From Streptomyces griseoviridis (GTDB lineage Bacteria > Actinomycetota > Actinomycetes > Streptomycetales > Streptomycetaceae): a stretch of DNA of 64,000 nucleotides. The notes under the pieces were generated by a model. It was not told the origin of the DNA. It searched no databases and saw nothing but the letters and a program-made list of their open reading frames with translations. The stretch is from the NCBI GenBank assembly GCA_014649155.1, contig BMSM01000003.1, positions 1 through 64,000 on the forward strand, read 5' to 3'. Position numbers and translations under genes: made by a program. This document shows, in pieces, positions 60,729 to 64,000 of the stretch (position 1 is its first letter; the number at the start of each line of letters is the position of its first letter).

Positions 60729-62375
60729 TCAGCCCTCGTCCGCCAGCACCTCGTCCGCGTCCATGATCCGGTACGCGTACCCCTGCTCGGCCAGGAAGCG
60801 CTGGCGGTGGGCGGCGAAGTCCTGGTCGAGGGTGTCACGGGCGACCACCGAGTAGAAGTGCGCCTGGTGGCCGTCGGCCTTGGGCCGCAGCACCCGGCCC
60901 AGGCGCTGCGCCTCCTCCTGCCGCGAGCCGAACGTCCCCGACACCTGCACGGCGACCGTCGCCTCCGGCAGGTCGATGGAGAAGTTGGCGACCTTCGACA
61001 CCACCAGCACATTGATCTCGCCCTGCCGGAACGCCTCGAACAGCTTCTCCCGCTGCGCGTTCGACGTCTCGCCCTTGATGACGGGCGCGCCCAGGTGCTC
61101 GCCCAGCTCGTCGAGCTGGTCGATGTACTGCCCGATGACGAGGATCTGCTGCCCGGCGAAACGCCGCACGATCGCCTCGGTCACCTTCCGCTTGGTCGCG
61201 GTGGTCGCGCAGAAGCGGTACTTCTCCTCCGCCTCGGCGGTGGCGTACGCCAGCCGCTCCGACTCGGTCAGGTTGACCCGGACCTCCACGCAGTCGGCGG
61301 GCGCGATGTACCCCTGCGCCTCGATCTCCTTCCACGGCGCGTCGAACCGCTTCGGCCCGATGAGCGAGAACACGTCCGACTCGCGGCCGTCCTCCCGCAC
61401 CAGCGTCGCGGTCAGCCCCAGCCGCCGCCGGGCCTGGAGGTCGGCGGTGAACTTGAAGACCGGCGCGGGCAGCAGGTGCACCTCGTCGTAGACGATCAGA
61501 CCCCAGTCCCGGGAGTCGAACAGCTCCAGGTGCGGGTAGACGCCCTTCCGCCGGGTGGTCAGCACCTGGTACGTGGCGATGGTGACGGGCCGGATCTCCT
61601 TCTTCGTCCCGCTGTACTCGCCGATCTCGTCCTCGGTCAGCGAGGTGCGCTTGACCAGCTCGTGCTTCCACTGCCGGGCGGAGACCGTGTTGGTGACGAG
61701 GATCAGCGTCGTCGACTTGGCCTGCGCCATCGAACCGGCCCCGACCAGCGTCTTCCCCGCGCCACAGGGCAGGACGACGACGCCGGACCCGCCGTGCCAG
61801 AAGTTCTCCACCGCCTGCTTCTGGTACGGGCGCAGCGCCCAGCCGTCCTCGGCCAGCTCGATCGGGTGCGCCTCGCCGTCCACGTACCCGGCGAGGTCCT
61901 CGGCCGGCCAGCCCAGCTTCAGCAGCGTCTGCTTGATCTGCCCGCGCTCGGAGGGGTGCACGGCCACCGTGTCGGGATCGATGCGGTGGCCGACCAGCGG
62001 GGCGATCCGCTTCGACTTCAGCACCTCCTCCAGGACGGGCCGGTCGGTGGTGGTCAGCACCAGCCCGTGCGCCGGGTGCTTGCTCAGCGTCAGCCGGCCG
62101 TAGCGGTCCATCGTCTCGGCGATGTCGACGAGCAGCGCGTGCGGCACGGGATAGCGGCTGTACTGCACCAGCGCGTCCACGACCTGTTCGGCGTCGTGCC
62201 CGGCCGCCCGCGCGTTCCACAGCCCGAGCGGCGTCACCCGGTAGGTGTGGATGTGCTCCGGCGCCCGCTCCAGCTCGGCGAAGGGGGCGATGGCACGGCG
62301 GCAGTCGCCGGCCAGCTCATGGTCGACTTCCAGGAGCAGCGTCTTGTCGGACTGGACGATCAGCGGACCATTCAC
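60729..62375 (-). CDS. XPB/Rad25-type DNA repair helicase
   Basis: A 548-residue SF2 helicase: LRPYQKQAVENFWHGGSGVVVLPCGAGKTLVGAGSM (Q and Walker A), IVYDEVHLLPAPVF (DEVH box), LGLTATLVREDGRESDVFSLIGPKRFDAPWKEIEAQGYIAPA, and AQRLGRVLRPKADGHQAHFYSVV. This is the bacterial XPB family with 3'-5' polarity, common in Actinobacteria. The N-terminal ~170 residues are the damage-recognition-like domain. The GTG start has GAGAGGG eight bases upstream. Confidence 0.93.
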   Translation of the reverse strand: MNGPLIVQSDKTLLLEVDHELAGDCRRAIAPFAELERAPEHIHTYRVTPLGLWNARAAGHDAEQVVDALVQYSRYPVPHALLVDIAETMDRYGRLTLSKHPAHGLVLTTTDRPVLEEVLKSKRIAPLVGHRIDPDTVAVHPSERGQIKQTLLKLGWPAEDLAGYVDGEAHPIELAEDGWALRPYQKQAVENFWHGGSGVVVLPCGAGKTLVGAGSMAQAKSTTLILVTNTVSARQWKHELVKRTSLTEDEIGEYSGTKKEIRPVTIATYQVLTTRRKGVYPHLELFDSRDWGLIVYDEVHLLPAPVFKFTADLQARRRLGLTATLVREDGRESDVFSLIGPKRFDAPWKEIEAQGYIAPADCVEVRVNLTESERLAYATAEAEEKYRFCATTATKRKVTEAIVRRFAGQQILVIGQYIDQLDELGEHLGAPVIKGETSNAQREKLFEAFRQGEINVLVVSKVANFSIDLPEATVAVQVSGTFGSRQEEAQRLGRVLRPKADGHQAHFYSVVARDTLDQDFAAHRQRFLAEQGYAYRIMDADEVLADEG

Positions 62376-62569
62376 GGGCGGCACCCTCTCGCGTGCGTAC
62401 GGCCGACGGCGGTGGGACGGATCGGCCAAACGTCCAGTGTGCCTGATCGCGGGGGTGGGACAGGCCGGTCCGGGCGTTCCGTGCGGCGTGAGTCCTACTG
62501 GATGTCTATTCATCCCAACGTGTGGTCCGACGTCCGCTTCCCCCGAATGGTCCTGGAAAATGGGCCACT

Positions 62570-63820
62570 GTGCCCACCGTGCAGAACACCCCGATGCCGA
62601 CTCTCGGCTACGCCCTGTTCGCCACCCGCTGGCTTCAGGCCCCGCTGTACTTCGGACTGGTCGCCGCGCAGGGGGTGTACGTCTACAAGTTCTTCAACGA
62701 GCTGTGGGTGTTACTCCTGCGCTGTGTGAGCGGCCGGGCGACCGAGACCTACGTGATGCTCGCGGTGCTCAAGCTGGTCGACGTCGTCATGATCGCCAAC
62801 CTGCTGATCATGGTCATCGTCGGCGGTTACGAGACCTTCGTCTCCCGCATCGGCCTCCAGGGCCACCGCGACCAGCCGGAATGGCTCAGTCACGTCAACT
62901 CCAACGTGCTGAAGGTGAAACTGGCCACCGCCATCGTGGGCATCTCCTCCGTGCACCTGCTCCAGATGTTCGTCGACGTGCACCACACCTCCCGGCACGC
63001 ACTGCTGTGGGGCACGGTCATCCACATGGCGTTCATCGTCTCGGCGGCGATCCTCGCGTACATGTCGGGGCCGATGGCGCGCCGGGCCGAGCGCGCCCAC
63101 CCGGCCGAGCGCGCCCACCCGGCCGAGCAGCCGTCGCCGGAGGCGCCCCGGGTGACCGCTCCCGCCGCCACCCCGTTCCCCGCCCAGCGGCAGGCCCTGG
63201 ACGCCGGGCCGCCCGCGCGGGAGGCGGCGGGGGCGGAGGACCGGGTGCGGGAGGCCGGTTTCCCGATGCGCCGGCTGCTGGAGGAGTTCGACGAGAGCCA
63301 TCCCCGCGTCTACGACCGGGAGACCGTCGCCCGGCTCGGCAAGCTGGACTTCGTCACCGCCCGGCAGAACGCGGTGTTCGTCGGCCCGCCCGGCACCGGC
63401 AAGACGCATCTCGCCGTCGGGCTCGGCGTGCGCGCCTGCCAGGCCGGGCACCGGGTGCTGTTCGCGACCGCCGCCGAGTGGGCCGCCCGGCTCGCCGGGG
63501 CCCGCGCGGCCGGCCGGCTCGCCGAGGAGCTGACCGACCTCGACGCCTGCTCCCTGCTGATCGTCGACGAGGTCGGCTACACCCCCCTCGACCCGGCGGC
63601 CACCGCCCTCCTTTTCCGGCTGGTCGCCCACCGTTACGAACGCGGCTCGCTGATCGTCACCGGGGACCGGCCGCCCGCCCGCTGGGACGAGGTCTTCGCC
63701 GGTCCCTCGGTCGCGGCGATGGTGGACCGCCTGGGCCACCACGCCGAGCTGGTCCGCGTCGACGGCGACAGCTACCGCACCCGCCGGGCTACCGCAGCGT
63801 GGGCAGAGCGAGGTTGTTGA
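62570..63820 (+). CDS. Fusion: YqhA (UPF0114) membrane domain plus IstB-like ATPase; has a TTA codon
   Basis: Residues ~10-165 are the UPF0114/YqhA domain: FATRWLQAPLYFGLVAAQGVYVYKFF, IANLLIMVIVGGYETFVSRIG, and VNSNVLKVKLATAIVGISSVHLLQMF, with about four membrane helices. A Pro/Ala linker with a repeated ERAHPA follows. Residues ~225-410 are an IstB/DnaC-like AAA+ domain: VFVGPPGTGKTHLAVGLGVRACQAG, LLIVDEVGYTPLDP and IVTGDRPPARWDEVF, lacking the first ~60 residues of normal IstB. Leu48 is TTA (62711-62713), a bldA codon. The start is uncertain (GTG 62522, GTG 62570, ATG 62594). Confidence 0.85.
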   Translation: MPTVQNTPMPTLGYALFATRWLQAPLYFGLVAAQGVYVYKFFNELWVLLLRCVSGRATETYVMLAVLKLVDVVMIANLLIMVIVGGYETFVSRIGLQGHRDQPEWLSHVNSNVLKVKLATAIVGISSVHLLQMFVDVHHTSRHALLWGTVIHMAFIVSAAILAYMSGPMARRAERAHPAERAHPAEQPSPEAPRVTAPAATPFPAQRQALDAGPPAREAAGAEDRVREAGFPMRRLLEEFDESHPRVYDRETVARLGKLDFVTARQNAVFVGPPGTGKTHLAVGLGVRACQAGHRVLFATAAEWAARLAGARAAGRLAEELTDLDACSLLIVDEVGYTPLDPAATALLFRLVAHRYERGSLIVTGDRPPARWDEVFAGPSVAAMVDRLGHHAELVRVDGDSYRTRRATAAWAERGC

Positions 63821-64000
63821 GCAGCGGCCCCTCGACGCTGATCAGCTCCCCGTTGGCCGGTGCCGCGGCGGACGTGCCCGGCAGCGGGAGGGGCAGCGCG
63901 GCGGCCTCGGGGACGAGCACGCCGAACAGCGCGGCGGCGGTCACCAGGGCGGCGACGGAGACGGCGACGGCGGTACGGGCGGAGACGGGGCGTTCGGGAC
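63789..64000 (-). CDS. Partial small exported protein, 5' end outside the window
   Basis: A minus-strand frame enters from the right edge. It reads ERPVSARTAVAVSVAALVTAAALFGVLVPEAAA, a signal-peptide-like stretch, then LPLPLPGTSAAAPANGELISVEGPLLNNLALPTLR and TAG. It resembles the short secreted proteins of streptomycetes that end in NNLALP-type tails. Its last 32 bp overlap the convergent fusion gene. Start and full length are not visible. Confidence 0.65.
   Translation of the reverse strand, partial: PERPVSARTAVAVSVAALVTAAALFGVLVPEAAALPLPLPGTSAAAPANGELISVEGPLLNNLALPTLR

Overview
The window is chromosomal DNA of a Streptomyces species. The DNA is about 72% G+C with extreme third-position G/C bias. 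GTG and TTG starts are frequent. Genus-typical genes are present: HbpS/SenS/SenR, a CdgB-like diguanylate cyclase, a DasR-type nagK/nagA locus, groEL2 with CIRCE elements, and mycothiol-dependent isomerase-fold proteins. From memory, the gene order matches the central part of the S. coelicolor chromosome around SCO4258-SCO4319. No rRNA or tRNA gene and no CRISPR array was seen.

Region 1 (1-7.6 kb) is one end of a contractile injection system (eCIS) locus. It holds the 3' part of a single-pass membrane protein with a ricin-type lectin domain, a Pvc15-like AAA+ ATPase translationally coupled to a Pvc16-like DUF4255 protein, and two divergent LuxR-type regulators. The large regulator contains one TTA codon, so its translation should need the bldA tRNA.

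Region 2 (7.8-18.4 kb) is general metabolism and transport: an MFS exporter, a quinone-oxidoreductase-like enzyme, an FAD amine-oxidase-like protein, a pentapeptide-repeat protein, a secreted M1 peptidase lipoprotein, and a MarR-like regulator divergent from a DUF4097 protein and a DrrAB-type ABC exporter. The DNA between the regulator and the exporter genes carries many operator-like repeats and a 113-bp direct repeat.

Region 3 (18.5-21.2 kb) is the haem/redox sensing system hbpS-senS-senR. Region 4 (21.3-27.9 kb) looks accessory. It contains a protein with an N-terminal AGN motif like those of eCIS cargo, a LysR regulator facing two short-chain dehydrogenases, about 600 bp of decayed sequence, and a complete whiJ-like module (DUF397, XRE/DUF5753, divergent GHKL ATPase).

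Region 5 (28-43.9 kb) is core: TerD, ArfB, a flavin reductase, CdgB (with a CRP-like palindrome upstream), a CBM35-like surface protein, a PfkB kinase, nagA-nagK with two DasR-like sites, a sugar-binding lipoprotein, trehalose synthesis genes otsB and otsA, a GpgS-like glucosyltransferase, and thrC behind a SAM-I riboswitch.

Region 6 (44-50 kb) has a cold-shock gene, groEL2 under two CIRCE elements, an Old-Yellow-Enzyme homologue and a carboxylesterase. Region 7 (50-53.4 kb) is an rpiR-murQ-EIIBC operon for N-acetylmuramic acid or a related sugar. Region 8 (53.5-64 kb) contains small conserved genes, a fusion of maleylpyruvate-isomerase-like and GNAT domains, an HD-domain protein, cutC with a deleted IS481-type element inserted exactly at its stop codon, HelD, an XPB-type helicase, and an unusual fusion of a YqhA-type membrane protein with an IstB-type ATPase. 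The fusion gene also has a TTA codon.
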